Assembly: GCF_900110145.1 (NCBI RefSeq)
Contig: NZ_FOCP01000001.1
Location: 124,001-188,000, forward strand
DNA from: Nitrosomonas marina
Lineage (GTDB): Bacteria > Pseudomonadota > Gammaproteobacteria > Burkholderiales > Nitrosomonadaceae
Length of the DNA: 64,000 nucleotides
Direction: 5' to 3'
Part shown: positions 51,282 to 61,641 of the stretch, in pieces
Position numbering within the stretch: position 1 is the first letter of the stretch
Layout of the letters: each line of letters starts with the position of its first letter
The notes under the pieces: model-generated
Databases searched by the model: none
What the model was told of the DNA's origin: nothing
The model's input: the letters and a program-made list of their open reading frames with translations, nothing else
Translations under genes and position numbers: made by a program

Positions 51282-51682
51282 CGCGCACCTTGATTCAAAA
51301 AGCACTGATAAATTAATAACATGATGAATATACGAATCGAACACACGAACTACAGGACGTGTTTCAAACGCTTGACCGGATTCCGGAAATATTGAATAAA
51401 CACGAAAAAGTAAAAGCGGTCATAATCGTAATCATGCACATCGCCTCAATTCTGTATGCCGTTACTATATTTTAGCATCGACAGTTCAAACCAGACATAA
51501 CCTGTTTCGCCCTGGCAAAACTAACATTCACATGGGATTGATTTCAATCGTATTATAAAACAGCAACGTACCGACACCGGCGGTGCCGATACGTTACCGA
51601 TTGCAGTGGTCAGGCAGTAAATTATCAAGCCGTTTTGACTGACACAGGGTCAATGACTCAATTATTTATCACAATTCGCAGA
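51282..51682. other. intergenic region between the M23 gene and the DUF4156 lipoprotein gene
   Basis: About 400 bp with no supported gene. It holds the strong hairpin at 51565-51595 and AT-rich sequence that may contain the promoter of the lipoprotein gene. Confidence 0.5.
51565..51595 (-). terminator. strong hairpin, likely terminator of the M23 peptidase gene
   Basis: Two 15-base arms (51565-51579 and 51581-51595) match in 13 of 15 positions, around the core CACCG-G-CGGTG. Read on the minus strand, a GCTGTTTTATAAT tail follows. It lies about 90 bp after the stop of the M23 gene on that strand, so it can act as its rho-independent terminator. Confidence 0.6.
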
Positions 51683-53275
51683 CTACTTGCGCCACAGTCC
51701 CGCGTATCTGTGTTTTGAAGCAGCGCCGTCAAATGCAGTCAGCATCATGGTATTAAAACCGCTGTCCATGGCACTTTTCCATTCCTTCTGCAAAACGGAT
51801 GCACTCATGCTGTGCCTGGCTTTTAGACTGCCGCCGCCGTTATGTGCAAAAATCGCAGAAAAATAAGTAGTGCCTTTGTGTTTATAGGCGTTGAGATACA
51901 CGGGTGTTTTGCCTTTCTTCCTGAAGTCACGAAACACGTTTTGGTAATCGCTCTCTTTGATCCGGGATTTTATGTTCCAGCCACCATAGTTCCTGTTTCT
52001 GTAAAGTACCGTATATTTCAGCGTATTCCCGGCTGAAGCAACGGAAACGTTCACCGGTTCGAGGTTTCTTTTTTTGGCCGCTTCCATGACCTTCATGTGC
52101 TGGTCATAAGTCAATCCATGACGAGCCAAATAGTCCCCCGGAACTGCTTTCATAATTACGTTGTAACGAAGATTTCCCCCTATTGTGTAGCTGTCAACAA
52201 AAATGGGAGCCAGATGCTTGTTGGTGTTAAATCGCTTTTGATACGCTGTGCCGCTCAAACCGAAATATGCCTTCCATTTTTTTCCTGAAGCCGGTTTCCA
52301 GCTAAAATTGAGATACCCTTGATTTTTCACACTGTATCCATCGATCCACTCCAGTTCATAACCCGAATCAACCAGATGATCAAACAACCGCTGAAAATCG
52401 TCATCTTTATAACCAAACCGCGTGTACTCATTGAAAACTGTCCGCGGCGGCCAGATTAGAATCTTTCCATCAGGGATTTCTTTTTTGGCAAAACTTTTCC
52501 ATCCGTTCAGATCAGCGTCGGTGCTGCTTTTGTATAAACCGCGCTCAAAAAACATTTTTGCTGCTTTTCCGTTCTGTACCATATGAAGATGCAAATGCGG
52601 CCCTGAAGAACTTCCTGAATTACCCGCTTTCCCCAAAAACTGGCCTTTTTTAATCGTTACCGTTTTATTGGCCGGTAACATCACATAATTTTTCTCAGGA
52701 TTGGCATCGGATTTTGGCTTGGGAAACAGCTCTGCATTGTTAGCGCATAATTTACCGGGAATCGAGCCCGGAATCATATGAGCATACAGTGCTCTGGTTC
52801 CATCAGCATGATCCACCCAGAGCATGTTACCGCCACCCGGAATTTTATCTTTCTGGGCATGCCGCTTTCCGGGGCTCGGGTTTTCTGGTGCATTACGCCA
52901 GCAGCCGACTATCGTGCCATCCCCGATAGCATAGACCGGTTTGCCATATATCAGATAATCTGAATTTTTCTTGCCGTCAGCGCCCTTTTTGACAAAACTC
53001 CACTTTCTGTCGCCCAGATAACGCTTTACGTTAAAATCTTCCCCTTCGCCCTGTACCCCGCTGGCATGATCACCGGTGAAGATCCGCTCACCCGGTTTCA
53101 GATCTTCAGCTTTGAAAGGCAGTGCATAGTATGTCACTGATTTTGCATTGCTGTAAGCATCCTGCATATACCCGATAAACAAACCGATGCCAATGATCAT
53201 CGTCCAACAGAACCTGAATGATCGTTTCCAAAATATATCGTGGATTCCATACGTAGTGGTTTTATAGCTGTTCAT
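51683..53275 (-). CDS. M23-type peptidase domain followed by BTRD1-like repeats
   Basis: The protein of 530 residues starts at ATG 53275, with GGAGG nine bases upstream; an upstream extension is not supported. A membrane anchor or signal (F-C-W-T-M-I-I-G-I-G-L-F) comes first. The M23-like domain has L-W-V-D-H-A-D-G-T and S-S-G-P-H-L-H-L-H-M (zinc-ligand motif). Its first-ligand motif is not clearly canonical. Residues from about 310 on contain repeated G-Y and R-Y/K-Y-x-V-x blocks like bacterial tandem repeat domain 1. It may cut peptidoglycan or another peptide. I am not aware of this exact combination being studied. Confidence 0.75.
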   Translation of the reverse strand: MNSYKTTTYGIHDIFWKRSFRFCWTMIIGIGLFIGYMQDAYSNAKSVTYYALPFKAEDLKPGERIFTGDHASGVQGEGEDFNVKRYLGDRKWSFVKKGADGKKNSDYLIYGKPVYAIGDGTIVGCWRNAPENPSPGKRHAQKDKIPGGGNMLWVDHADGTRALYAHMIPGSIPGKLCANNAELFPKPKSDANPEKNYVMLPANKTVTIKKGQFLGKAGNSGSSSGPHLHLHMVQNGKAAKMFFERGLYKSSTDADLNGWKSFAKKEIPDGKILIWPPRTVFNEYTRFGYKDDDFQRLFDHLVDSGYELEWIDGYSVKNQGYLNFSWKPASGKKWKAYFGLSGTAYQKRFNTNKHLAPIFVDSYTIGGNLRYNVIMKAVPGDYLARHGLTYDQHMKVMEAAKKRNLEPVNVSVASAGNTLKYTVLYRNRNYGGWNIKSRIKESDYQNVFRDFRKKGKTPVYLNAYKHKGTTYFSAIFAHNGGGSLKARHSMSASVLQKEWKSAMDSGFNTMMLTAFDGAASKHRYAGLWRK

Positions 53276-53666
53276 TGATCTATCCTCCAATCCAGTCATT
53301 AATGAGTCACTGTCACCGCAAACCGATTGATCCAGCACAACTGTTTATTACGAACCGAATTCAGACAGCGCTGAAAGCGTTCTAGGCAGGCTCATCAAAT
53401 CCAGAGATAATCAAAAACAAAGAAAAAACGGACAGTTTTTTCTTGTCAGGAGTAAAACACTTTAACGGTGATACACAAGACAGGCAGTGGCAAATACCAC
53501 ATTTACATCACATATCGGACAATTTTTTGAATTAAATGCAAACGGCTTCGGCAAGTCAGAAATTTTCTTAAAAACCAAATGGCATTTAACCTGGCAGGAT
53601 CATACTGTCCGGTTAAATCCTGCTCAACCATGTCAAAGACACATCATAGGTACTTTAACGCTGGTC
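53276..53666. other. intergenic region between RND pump end and M23 gene start
   Basis: Almost 400 bp with no open frame that has supporting features. Both flanking genes read leftwards, so the M23 promoter lies here. No clear terminator for the RND operon was seen. Confidence 0.45.
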
Positions 53667-56600
53667 TCAGTTTATTCTTGCCCGCGACTCCAGTCGGGAC
53701 GACTTTTCATCATCCCTTCCATGAATCAGAAAATACACCACCGGAATCACCAGCAGGGAAAATAGTGTTGAGGCGAAAATGCCGAAAATGAAACTCCAGG
53801 CCAGCCCGGAGAATATCGGATCGAGAATGATCACGAAGGCACCGAGCATGGCAGCGCCGGCGGTCAGAAAAATGGGGCGCAGACGGATCGCACCGGCTTC
53901 GATCAGGGCTTCCGCCAGCGTCACATCGCCACGGGCACGGATACGCTCGATAAAATCGACCAGGATGATTGAATTGCGCACCACGATACCGGCCAGCGCA
54001 ATCATGCCAATCATGGCGGTTGCTGTAAAATAGACTGGATTGGAATAACCCCCGATGGGCGAGGCTGCAACCAGATTGAGCAGCCAGAAGCCGGGCATGA
54101 TACCGATTATCGTCAAAGGAATGGCGATCATCATGACCAGCGGCATGGTCAGCGAACCGGTTTGACCGACCAGCAGAATATAAATCATCACCAGCGCGGC
54201 CGCAAACGCCAGTCCCAGATCACGAAACACATCAACCGTGATTTTCCATTCTCCCTCACCAGCCAGCTCCACGGTGTACCCTTCCGGCAGTGGACGTTCG
54301 GCAAGTATGCCCTGCAGATCAAAAACCGCCTCAACAGGGCTGCGTCCCGCCATTTCAGCGATAACAAAATGCACCCGGCGCAGATTCTTGTGATAAACCG
54401 GCTGATCCGCATTCAACACGACAGCAGTCGCCAGCTCACTCAAAGCAATCAGGTCGCCTTGCGCATTTTTCACCCGCAACGCCAGTAAATCGGCAACCGA
54501 TGAGCGCGACGCACGCGGCAGTTGCAGCAGGATTTCAAGCGGCTGACGCTCGTTACCGGCATGCACAATGCCGACAGTATGGCCTGCGGCAGCCATACGC
54601 AGCGTTTGTGCAACCTGCGTTGCATTGACGCCGGCCAGCGCGGCTTTTTCACGGTTCAACTGAAAATGAATCTTGTCATGCACCGCTTCGGAAAAATCAT
54701 CGACATCCACCACGCCGTCTATCGTTTCGAGATCGGCGCGCACCCGTTTGGTGACAGTCACCAAATCACCAATACTGGCCTCGGGCGGACCGTAGATTTC
54801 CGCGACCAGGCTGGCAAGCACGGGCGGGCCGGGCGGGATTTCAACGATTTTCAGATTGGCACCGAATTGTTTTCCAATCCGCTCTATTTCAGGCCGGATT
54901 CGTAATGCGATTTCATGCGATTGATGCCTGCGCATGTCCTTGGGTAGCAGATTTATTCGAACATCACCCATATAACCGCCATTGCGCAGATAATACCGGC
55001 GTACCATGCCATTGAAATCCATCGGTGATGCCACGCCGGTATAGGTCTGATAATCGGTCACCTCATTGACGGTAGCAATATATTGTCCCAGGGCGCGTGC
55101 GACTTCGTCTGTCTGCTCCAGCGTTGAGCCGCGGGGCATGTCGATGACAATCTGCAATTCGTTTTTGTTATCGAAAGGCAGCAGTTTCAACGGAACTGCA
55201 CGGGTAACCGCCAGCATCACGGAAACCAGAAAAGCGACCAGAATAATCAGCAAGAAAACCCATGCCCGTGCGGACGTTGCCAGCAACGGCTGCAGCGTGG
55301 CGCGATAAATGCGGTAAACCGGCGTGTGCTCGAGTTCGTCAGACGCTGCATGCCTCGGCTTGTGATAGTCATTTTGCAGCAGTTTATAACTTGCCCAGGG
55401 GGTAACGGTAAAGGCAACAATTAACGAGATGAGCATGGCTACAGGAACATTGAAAGCCATCGGCGCCATGTAAGGTCCCATCATCCCGGTAATAGAAAAC
55501 ATTGGCAGAAATGACACGACGACGGTAAACGTCGCCAGTATCGTCGGCGGCCTGACCTCGTCAACGGCTGTCAGCAGGGCGTCCAGCGGCGGTTCCTTGC
55601 GCAGCTGATAATGCCGGTGAATATTTTCGACATCAACGATCGGATCATCTACCAGCAACCCCAACGACAGAATCAACGCAAACAGCGTGACCCGGTTGAT
55701 GGTATAGCCGGTAAGATAATCCAGCAACAGCGTCAGCGCCAGCGTCATCGGCACTGCAATCGAAACAATAAACGCTTCTTTTGGCCCCAGCGAGAATGCC
55801 AGCAGCGCCATGATTACCACAATCGCAAAGCACAGATGCTTGACCAGCTCGTTGACTTTGTGATTAGCGGTCTCCCCGTAATCCCGCGTCACGCTCAGCA
55901 AAATATCCTGTGGAATCAGCGTGCCATGCAGCTCCGCAGCCATCGCAAGGATGTCCTCGGCCACGGTGACCGCATTACTGCCCTTGCGCTTGGCGATGGC
56001 AACCGTCACCATCTGGCGTTCCTGTCCGGCTTGCGGCTGCTCACCCGCTGCCTGGCCGATCGTGACCATATTCTCAACCGCGGTCCCGAAACCGATGCGC
56101 GTATAATGTCCGACATCGGCAGGGCCATCGACAATGCGCGCTACATCACGCAGATAAACCGGTCGATTGTCCACACTTTTGACAACGACGCCTCCCACCT
56201 CAACTGCAGAACCGAAATGCGGTCCGGCTTCCAGCAGAATTTCACGATTACTGCGCTCAAAACTGCCGGCCTGCACATTGACATTGGTTTCCGTCAGCGC
56301 GCGCGCAACCTCAATCAAAGTCACACTGTGCGCTGCCAGTCGCGCAGGGTCGGCGTAAACCGACACGCGCCGCTGTTCGCCGCCTACCACCCAGCTTTTA
56401 CCGACGTCGTCGATACTCCTGAGCACGGTAATCAATTCATCTGCGATACGGCGCAACGCCATGGAATCATAGCGATTGTGTTGCGATGACAACGCCAGTA
56501 ATACGACAGGCACATCATCAATCTCGACCGGATTGACTCTCCAGCCGGTGACGCCCGGCGGAACCAGATGCTGATTGGACAGGAGCTTGTTCCAGGTTTT

Positions 56601-56960
56601 GATCAGACTGTCCTCATAACTCTGGCCGACATAATAACGGACGGTCACCACTGCAGCGCCTGGTCTGGAAACGGAATAGACATACTCCACTCCCTCAATC
56701 TGCTTCAGTAATACTTCCAGTGGCGTTGCGGCCAGCTTTTCCACCTCTTCACTCGACGCGCCGGGATACTCAAGCAGCACATCCATAACCGGCACGACGA
56801 TCTGAGGGTCTTCTTCACGGGGTGTCAGTGTGAGCGCGACAGCGCCCGCCAGCAAAGAGATAATCAGAAACAATATCGACAGCTGCGAGGTTGTAAATAC
56901 TTTGACGATTCTTGTCGTCAAACCATACTTTTTCACTTGTTTGTTTTCGCTGCCCATCAC
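53667..56960 (-). CDS. RND efflux pump inner-membrane transporter
   Basis: The 1097-residue protein has the 12-helix, two-loop layout of AcrB-type pumps. The N-terminal helix is followed by Y-P-G-A-S-S-E-E-V-E. The proton-relay aspartates lie in helix 4 (L-G-L-L-V-D-D-P-I-V-D-V-E-N-I). It shares an operon with the adaptor (4-bp overlap) and TolC-like genes upstream. The pump exports toxic compounds through TolC using the proton motive force. Substrates are not predictable, and no TetR or two-component regulator is adjacent. Confidence 0.93.
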   Translation of the reverse strand: MMGSENKQVKKYGLTTRIVKVFTTSQLSILFLIISLLAGAVALTLTPREEDPQIVVPVMDVLLEYPGASSEEVEKLAATPLEVLLKQIEGVEYVYSVSRPGAAVVTVRYYVGQSYEDSLIKTWNKLLSNQHLVPPGVTGWRVNPVEIDDVPVVLLALSSQHNRYDSMALRRIADELITVLRSIDDVGKSWVVGGEQRRVSVYADPARLAAHSVTLIEVARALTETNVNVQAGSFERSNREILLEAGPHFGSAVEVGGVVVKSVDNRPVYLRDVARIVDGPADVGHYTRIGFGTAVENMVTIGQAAGEQPQAGQERQMVTVAIAKRKGSNAVTVAEDILAMAAELHGTLIPQDILLSVTRDYGETANHKVNELVKHLCFAIVVIMALLAFSLGPKEAFIVSIAVPMTLALTLLLDYLTGYTINRVTLFALILSLGLLVDDPIVDVENIHRHYQLRKEPPLDALLTAVDEVRPPTILATFTVVVSFLPMFSITGMMGPYMAPMAFNVPVAMLISLIVAFTVTPWASYKLLQNDYHKPRHAASDELEHTPVYRIYRATLQPLLATSARAWVFLLIILVAFLVSVMLAVTRAVPLKLLPFDNKNELQIVIDMPRGSTLEQTDEVARALGQYIATVNEVTDYQTYTGVASPMDFNGMVRRYYLRNGGYMGDVRINLLPKDMRRHQSHEIALRIRPEIERIGKQFGANLKIVEIPPGPPVLASLVAEIYGPPEASIGDLVTVTKRVRADLETIDGVVDVDDFSEAVHDKIHFQLNREKAALAGVNATQVAQTLRMAAAGHTVGIVHAGNERQPLEILLQLPRASRSSVADLLALRVKNAQGDLIALSELATAVVLNADQPVYHKNLRRVHFVIAEMAGRSPVEAVFDLQGILAERPLPEGYTVELAGEGEWKITVDVFRDLGLAFAAALVMIYILLVGQTGSLTMPLVMMIAIPLTIIGIMPGFWLLNLVAASPIGGYSNPVYFTATAMIGMIALAGIVVRNSIILVDFIERIRARGDVTLAEALIEAGAIRLRPIFLTAGAAMLGAFVIILDPIFSGLAWSFIFGIFASTLFSLLVIPVVYFLIHGRDDEKSSRLESRARIN

Positions 56961-58045
56961 TGCGGTTGAATGGAACCGGTCATGACTATTTCACCTGCGC
57001 GCAAACCGGAAATCACTTCGATCCGGTCACCGATGGTTTTTCCTGTTCTGATGTGACGCATGGACTGACGCCCGTCCGACAATACCCGGACAATTTCCAG
57101 CTGCCCCAGATACTGCACGGCACTGACCGGTATCAATAGTGCCACGTGCTGACCGCAGGCCTGTTCCAGCCAGCCGAAATGGCCCGGCTTCAACCCTTCG
57201 ATGGCCGGCAATCCAATTTTGATCAACTGCGAGTGCGTCTGCGCATCCATTTCGGGAATAATTTCATCAACTGGCGCACTGAAAGTCTGGTTCAGCGTAT
57301 CAATCCGTACCGTGACTTTCTCACCGACACCGAATTCGCCGGCACAGGCAGCCGGAATTTCAATCTCTAGCCTGAGCCCGTGAGGTATCTGCAGCGTAAC
57401 CACGGGCACGCCCGGCAATCCCATGTCCCCCGGTTGTTTGAGTCGCTTGACAACGATACCGTCAAAAGGCGCCCGCAACAGCGTGTCCGTCAGTCTCGTC
57501 CTGATTTCATGCAACGTGCCGGCAGCCTGGTCGGCCCGCGCGCGCGCTTCTTTTGCCTGCGCAACTGCGGCGTCATAACTTTCGCGGGTTGCCGCTTCTT
57601 TTTCAAACAGGCTGCTGATCCGCTGCTTGTCTGCGCTGGCACGGACAGCATGCGCATCGGCACCGGCCAGTGCAGCAAGCGCCGCTTTTTCCCGGGCCCT
57701 GAGATCACGTTCATCCAGACGCGCTATCACATCACCTTTCTTAACAGCGTCCCCCGCATTAACGTAGATCTCTGTAATCAGGGCTGTCAATCTGGGAGCA
57801 ATACCTGCAACGGTTCTCGACTTGACGGTTCCGGGCCAGGCAAGCATATCGCCAACCAGTTCCTGTGCGACGACCGCCGTATGACTGGCTTGTGTTCTTG
57901 TTTCACCTGTCAATGAATTTGTCCCCGGGGCTACTTTGCTGACGAAGCCCCCCTGCATATAAACCAGCAAAAAAACCAGAGCCAGTGTCACTGCGACAAT
58001 CGACGCATATTTTTTGATAGTGTTCTGTCCACTTGCCCAAGACAT
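56957..58045 (-). CDS. RND efflux periplasmic adaptor (membrane fusion protein)
   Basis: The 362-residue protein starts at ATG 58045, where AGGA lies eight bases upstream and the start is ten bases after the TolC-gene stop. One N-terminal hydrophobic segment is followed by biotinyl-lipoyl halves (V-N-A-G-D-A-V-K-K-G-D and L-R-A-P-F-D-G-I-V-V). A helical hairpin (about 100-170) and a beta barrel complete it. It links pump and TolC. Its stop overlaps the pump start. Confidence 0.92.
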   Translation of the reverse strand: MSWASGQNTIKKYASIVAVTLALVFLLVYMQGGFVSKVAPGTNSLTGETRTQASHTAVVAQELVGDMLAWPGTVKSRTVAGIAPRLTALITEIYVNAGDAVKKGDVIARLDERDLRAREKAALAALAGADAHAVRASADKQRISSLFEKEAATRESYDAAVAQAKEARARADQAAGTLHEIRTRLTDTLLRAPFDGIVVKRLKQPGDMGLPGVPVVTLQIPHGLRLEIEIPAACAGEFGVGEKVTVRIDTLNQTFSAPVDEIIPEMDAQTHSQLIKIGLPAIEGLKPGHFGWLEQACGQHVALLIPVSAVQYLGQLEIVRVLSDGRQSMRHIRTGKTIGDRIEVISGLRAGEIVMTGSIQPQ

Positions 58046-58055
58046 CAGTATTCCT

Positions 58056-59462
58056 TTATTTCCAGTCGCCAATTGCTTTTTTTAGTGAAATTTCAGCGCT
58101 GAGTGCATCGTAATGCGCTGCGATGGAATTGGACTGCGCATTATTCCGCGCGACTTCAGATTCAATATAGCGTGTAACGGTCGCCATGCCGGCGCGCCGC
58201 TCTTCGTGCACCAGTCTAAACGCCTCCTCCGCTGCGACAACCGAAACCTCTGAAACCTGCAACCGCGCCAGCGCCTCTTTCAACCTTAAAAAAGCCGTTT
58301 TAACCTCCTGCTCTATCGCCAGCCTGGTTTTCCGCTCCATCTCGCGCATTTCTTTCACTTTTCGTTGCGCGGCGCTGACACGCTGCCTGGTGCTGAATCC
58401 TGAAAACAGATTCATTTCAACGGCGACGCCGACAGAGACATTGTCCTGCTGACCGGAAAAACCGGGCGACTGGCTGTTTTGACCGTAACTGACAAACGCG
58501 TCCGCCTTAGGCAGATAAGCGCCCAACTCGACTTTCAATTCACGCTCGCTGATCTCAACCTGTCTGGCAGCGGCCATGATTTCCGGGCGTTCAGTCAGAG
58601 CCCGTTCAAGCAGTTCGTTAAACGATGCGCGTATACCGGGTCTGTTCAGTCTGGATGTTGTCGCGACAGCAAACGCTCCGGGGTTTTCCAGACCGAGTAA
58701 ATTGGCAATACTGGTTTTGGACAGCTCTATACCGTTGGCCGCACGGATTTCCGCCTCCTTCGCCTCTGCCAGCTTGACGTCCAGCGACAGCACCTCGGAC
58801 TTCAGCGTGGTTCCCGCTTCGTACCGCAGTTTTGTCTGATTGAGTTCGCTGGAAATGGCATAAATGGAATCTCGCGCCACCTTCACCGCTTCCCGCGCGG
58901 ACAGATAGGCATAATAAGAAACCGTTACCGCCTCGACCAGCGCATTTCTTACCGACGAACGTTCGAATTCGGCTGCATCGACGCCGAGTTCAGCTGCCCT
59001 GCTTTTTTGATAATCCTGCCCTCCTCGAAACAACGATAATGAACCAATGATTTCTGGACGGAAGTTTTGCCGGTAACCGGGGCTGTTAATGTTCTGCATT
59101 GCACTGGCATCAAAATCACGCTGCGCCACTATCATTGCAAAAACCTGCGCCGGATTGTTGGAATGTTCGTAACTTGCCCTGGCTGAAATCTGTGGATAAA
59201 AAGCAGCCAACGCCACACCCAATCGGGCCTCGGCCTGTTTGATGCGTTCGATGGCGATTTGCAGATCGGGATTGTTTGACAGAGCATAGTCAATGGCCTG
59301 ATCCAGCGTAAACATCTGGGCAGTAGATTCTCTGGCTGCCGCTTCACCGGCATCAGGTGCAAACACGGCACTTTCGTCTGCCGACAATTGTGACGATATG
59401 ACAGTTAATATCAGAATTAATACCAGCTTGTTTTGAATTATTCTTGGCATATCTCCACGCAT
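58056..59462 (-). CDS. TolC-family outer-membrane efflux protein
   Basis: The product has a signal peptide (I-I-Q-N-K-L-V-L-I-L-I-L) and two TolC/OEP repeats, each with long helices (S-N-N-P-D-L-Q-I-A-I in the first; E-I-S-E-R-E-L-K-V in the second). It forms the channel tunnel of the RND system. ATG 59462 or ATG 59450 are both possible, and a longer TTG start at 59468 is weaker. It is the first gene of the efflux operon, ten bases before the adaptor. Confidence 0.9.
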   Translation of the reverse strand: MRGDMPRIIQNKLVLILILTVISSQLSADESAVFAPDAGEAAARESTAQMFTLDQAIDYALSNNPDLQIAIERIKQAEARLGVALAAFYPQISARASYEHSNNPAQVFAMIVAQRDFDASAMQNINSPGYRQNFRPEIIGSLSLFRGGQDYQKSRAAELGVDAAEFERSSVRNALVEAVTVSYYAYLSAREAVKVARDSIYAISSELNQTKLRYEAGTTLKSEVLSLDVKLAEAKEAEIRAANGIELSKTSIANLLGLENPGAFAVATTSRLNRPGIRASFNELLERALTERPEIMAAARQVEISERELKVELGAYLPKADAFVSYGQNSQSPGFSGQQDNVSVGVAVEMNLFSGFSTRQRVSAAQRKVKEMREMERKTRLAIEQEVKTAFLRLKEALARLQVSEVSVVAAEEAFRLVHEERRAGMATVTRYIESEVARNNAQSNSIAAHYDALSAEISLKKAIGDWK

Positions 59463-59655
59463 GAACAACGATTAGCGGTGACGTCCATGAAACCCGGACA
59501 AACTGTCGCTACACACGCTCGGCTGAGATTCAGGATTAATGTCATACCTCCTTTTACAGTCGTTCCATTCGCAGTCCTTACAAAACAGATCGATGATACA
59601 TAAATCGAACGTTTACCGCTTGCCGACCAGCCATAGGTTCGACCTTGACAGGCCT

Positions 59656-59865
59656 TCAAAAGGCGCTGCCGGGTTTGATGCCCAGTTTTTTAAGAAACAT
59701 GGCCATAGGGCAGAACCCGGTAAATGCCGATTGCAACAGGTTTGCACCGACAAAAGCGGTAAACCACAACCAGTTTACTGAATGAAAATGTGCCAGCAGC
59801 AGGCTGATTAAAATAAAGCTGCCGGCAACAGCCATTACCGCCCTGTCAATCGTCATTTCATTCAC
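59656..59865 (-). CDS. small DUF2892 (YgaP-type) membrane protein
   Basis: The 69-residue protein has two membrane helices separated by W-L-W-F. The second helix holds the [13 protein letters not shown] motif of DUF2892 proteins, found as stand-alone proteins or fused to rhodanese in YgaP. It overlaps the quinone-oxidoreductase gene by 8 bp and is therefore coupled to it. The linkage suggests sulfur metabolism, possibly moving or detoxifying sulfide-derived species. That is inference. Confidence 0.88.
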   Translation of the reverse strand: MNEMTIDRAVMAVAGSFILISLLLAHFHSVNWLWFTAFVGANLLQSAFTGFCPMAMFLKKLGIKPGSAF

Positions 59866-61144
59866 CTTTTTCCTTTAACCGGGTCAGCCCCATGAATTTA
59901 AGAACTAATTTTTCATAGTAAGGCTCGGTGATGCCTTTGCGTATTTTACGCATAAAGTATTTCTCGAAACCGATTTTGGCAAGATGCACCCATTTGCCTT
60001 CAGAAGACCATGTCGTATTGCGCGGAGGAATTTGCGGCTGCGCCAGAAAAGCCACGCCGGTATCGCCGAAATCGGCCAGGCATAATGCATTCCATGTCGC
60101 CTTGTGTGACGGTTCTTTGCCAGCCAATTCTTCGGCAATGTTATGCGCGACTGTCGTTACCATGGATTCAATCATGTAACCGGTTTTTGGCGCCCCAACC
60201 GGCAATGGTGTTTTTTCAATCGGTGGTATGGCGATGCAGACACCAACGGAATAAATATTTTTAAAAGCCGTGTTACGCTGAAATTCATCCACAAGCACAA
60301 AACCGCGCGGATTTACAAGACCTTCCGCCTTGACATGACGCACCGCATCGACACCTGTAAAGGCGGGCAGCATCATGGAATGCTTAAATGGCAGCTCGTG
60401 CTGCTTTTTGTCTTTTCCGTCGTCGTCGACTTCGGTCACAAAAACCATTCCAGGCTCGATCTTGTCGACCCGGGCATTTGTTATCCATTTAATCGTTTTG
60501 TCGCGCAGCGCGCTTTCCAGCAGCCCTTTGGTATCGCCCACGCCACCCAGACCAAGATGACCGATATAGGGTTCTGAAGTGACAAACGTCATCGGCACCT
60601 TGTGACGCATTTTGCGTTTACGCAGTTCCGTTTCAAGAATCATCAGGTATTCATAAGCGGGGCCAAAACAGGAAGCACCCTGCACTGCGCCCACAACAAT
60701 CGGGCCGGGGTCTTCGATAAATCTGCGCCAGTCTTCCGCAGCGGTGGCAGCGTGATCGACGTGACAGACCGAAGACGTATAACCTTCCGGCCCCAGACCG
60801 GGAATTTCGTCAAAAGCCAGGCGCGGCCCCGTCGCTATGACCAGGTAATCATAAACCACAGTCGACTGATTATCGAGCAGCACCTGATTGTTGTCCGGGT
60901 CGATGGATGCCGCCGCTTTCTGAATAAACTCAATACCCTTTTTGTTCATGACCGGCGCAAGCTCGATCTTCAAGGCTTCTGCCGTCCGCCATCCGGACGG
61001 GACCCATACATTTGACGGTACAAAATGAAACGTCGGTGTGTCGGAAATCACGGTCACTTCATGATGCTTGCCAACGACCTCCTTCATTTCATAAGCCATC
61101 GGTACACCGCCAATACCCGCACCCAATATTACAATACGCGCCAT
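59858..61144 (-). CDS. sulfide:quinone oxidoreductase-like FAD flavoprotein
   Basis: The 428-residue protein starts at ATG 61144 ([13 protein letters not shown]). It has the FAD loop and A-T-G-P near 115. Three cysteines characteristic of Sqr-type enzymes lie in [19 protein letters not shown] and V-G-V-C-I-A-I-P-P. The last two correspond to the redox pair of sulfide:quinone oxidoreductases. It would pass electrons from sulfide to quinone at the membrane. It is coupled to a DUF2892 protein. The subtype was not determined, and it could also be a related quinone reductase. Confidence 0.82.
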   Translation of the reverse strand: MARIVILGAGIGGVPMAYEMKEVVGKHHEVTVISDTPTFHFVPSNVWVPSGWRTAEALKIELAPVMNKKGIEFIQKAAASIDPDNNQVLLDNQSTVVYDYLVIATGPRLAFDEIPGLGPEGYTSSVCHVDHAATAAEDWRRFIEDPGPIVVGAVQGASCFGPAYEYLMILETELRKRKMRHKVPMTFVTSEPYIGHLGLGGVGDTKGLLESALRDKTIKWITNARVDKIEPGMVFVTEVDDDGKDKKQHELPFKHSMMLPAFTGVDAVRHVKAEGLVNPRGFVLVDEFQRNTAFKNIYSVGVCIAIPPIEKTPLPVGAPKTGYMIESMVTTVAHNIAEELAGKEPSHKATWNALCLADFGDTGVAFLAQPQIPPRNTTWSSEGKWVHLAKIGFEKYFMRKIRKGITEPYYEKLVLKFMGLTRLKEKGE

Positions 61145-61641
61145 GCCTGCCCCCATTGACTGATACCAAACACATACCCAGCCGTTCAGAAATCTGACCG
61201 GGATCCCGTCCCGCCCGAATCCCCGCAAATCATGTTTCAACCAAGCATAAAACAAAACACCCAAAAAAGGAACAGTATTCAAGCGGAACCAATTTTGCTG
61301 CTGCAATCAACGATATACGAATGCCAACCACAAAACGATTATCACATGACTGTCTACATCTGAAAATTATGTTCCGCTGATTACAAAATCCTTGTCGACA
61401 ACACAGCCGCAGGGCGTTTTCAGGACTGAGAAAAGGTCAGAAACGGCTAAACCCCGTTTAGTATCCTGCTGTTATGTTTTACTTTTTTTGATAGCACCGC
61501 TGCTACAATTGATTGCCGGGCCAGCTTCGATAAAGAAAAATCTGCGACGGTTTAAAGTACCCGCCAAAGAAACAGTCGATAAACCGGTTGTAATTTGTGT
61601 ACTATGCAAGCTGGCATTTACACAAACATCGTGCATATTCA
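61145..61641. other. divergent intergenic region between Sqr-like and lipoprotein genes
   Basis: Some 500 bp carry no supported gene. An open frame overlapping the next gene's start (61392-61739) lacks a ribosome binding site and is mostly the lipoprotein read in another frame. Promoters of both flanking genes must lie here but no clear boxes were recognised. Confidence 0.45.
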
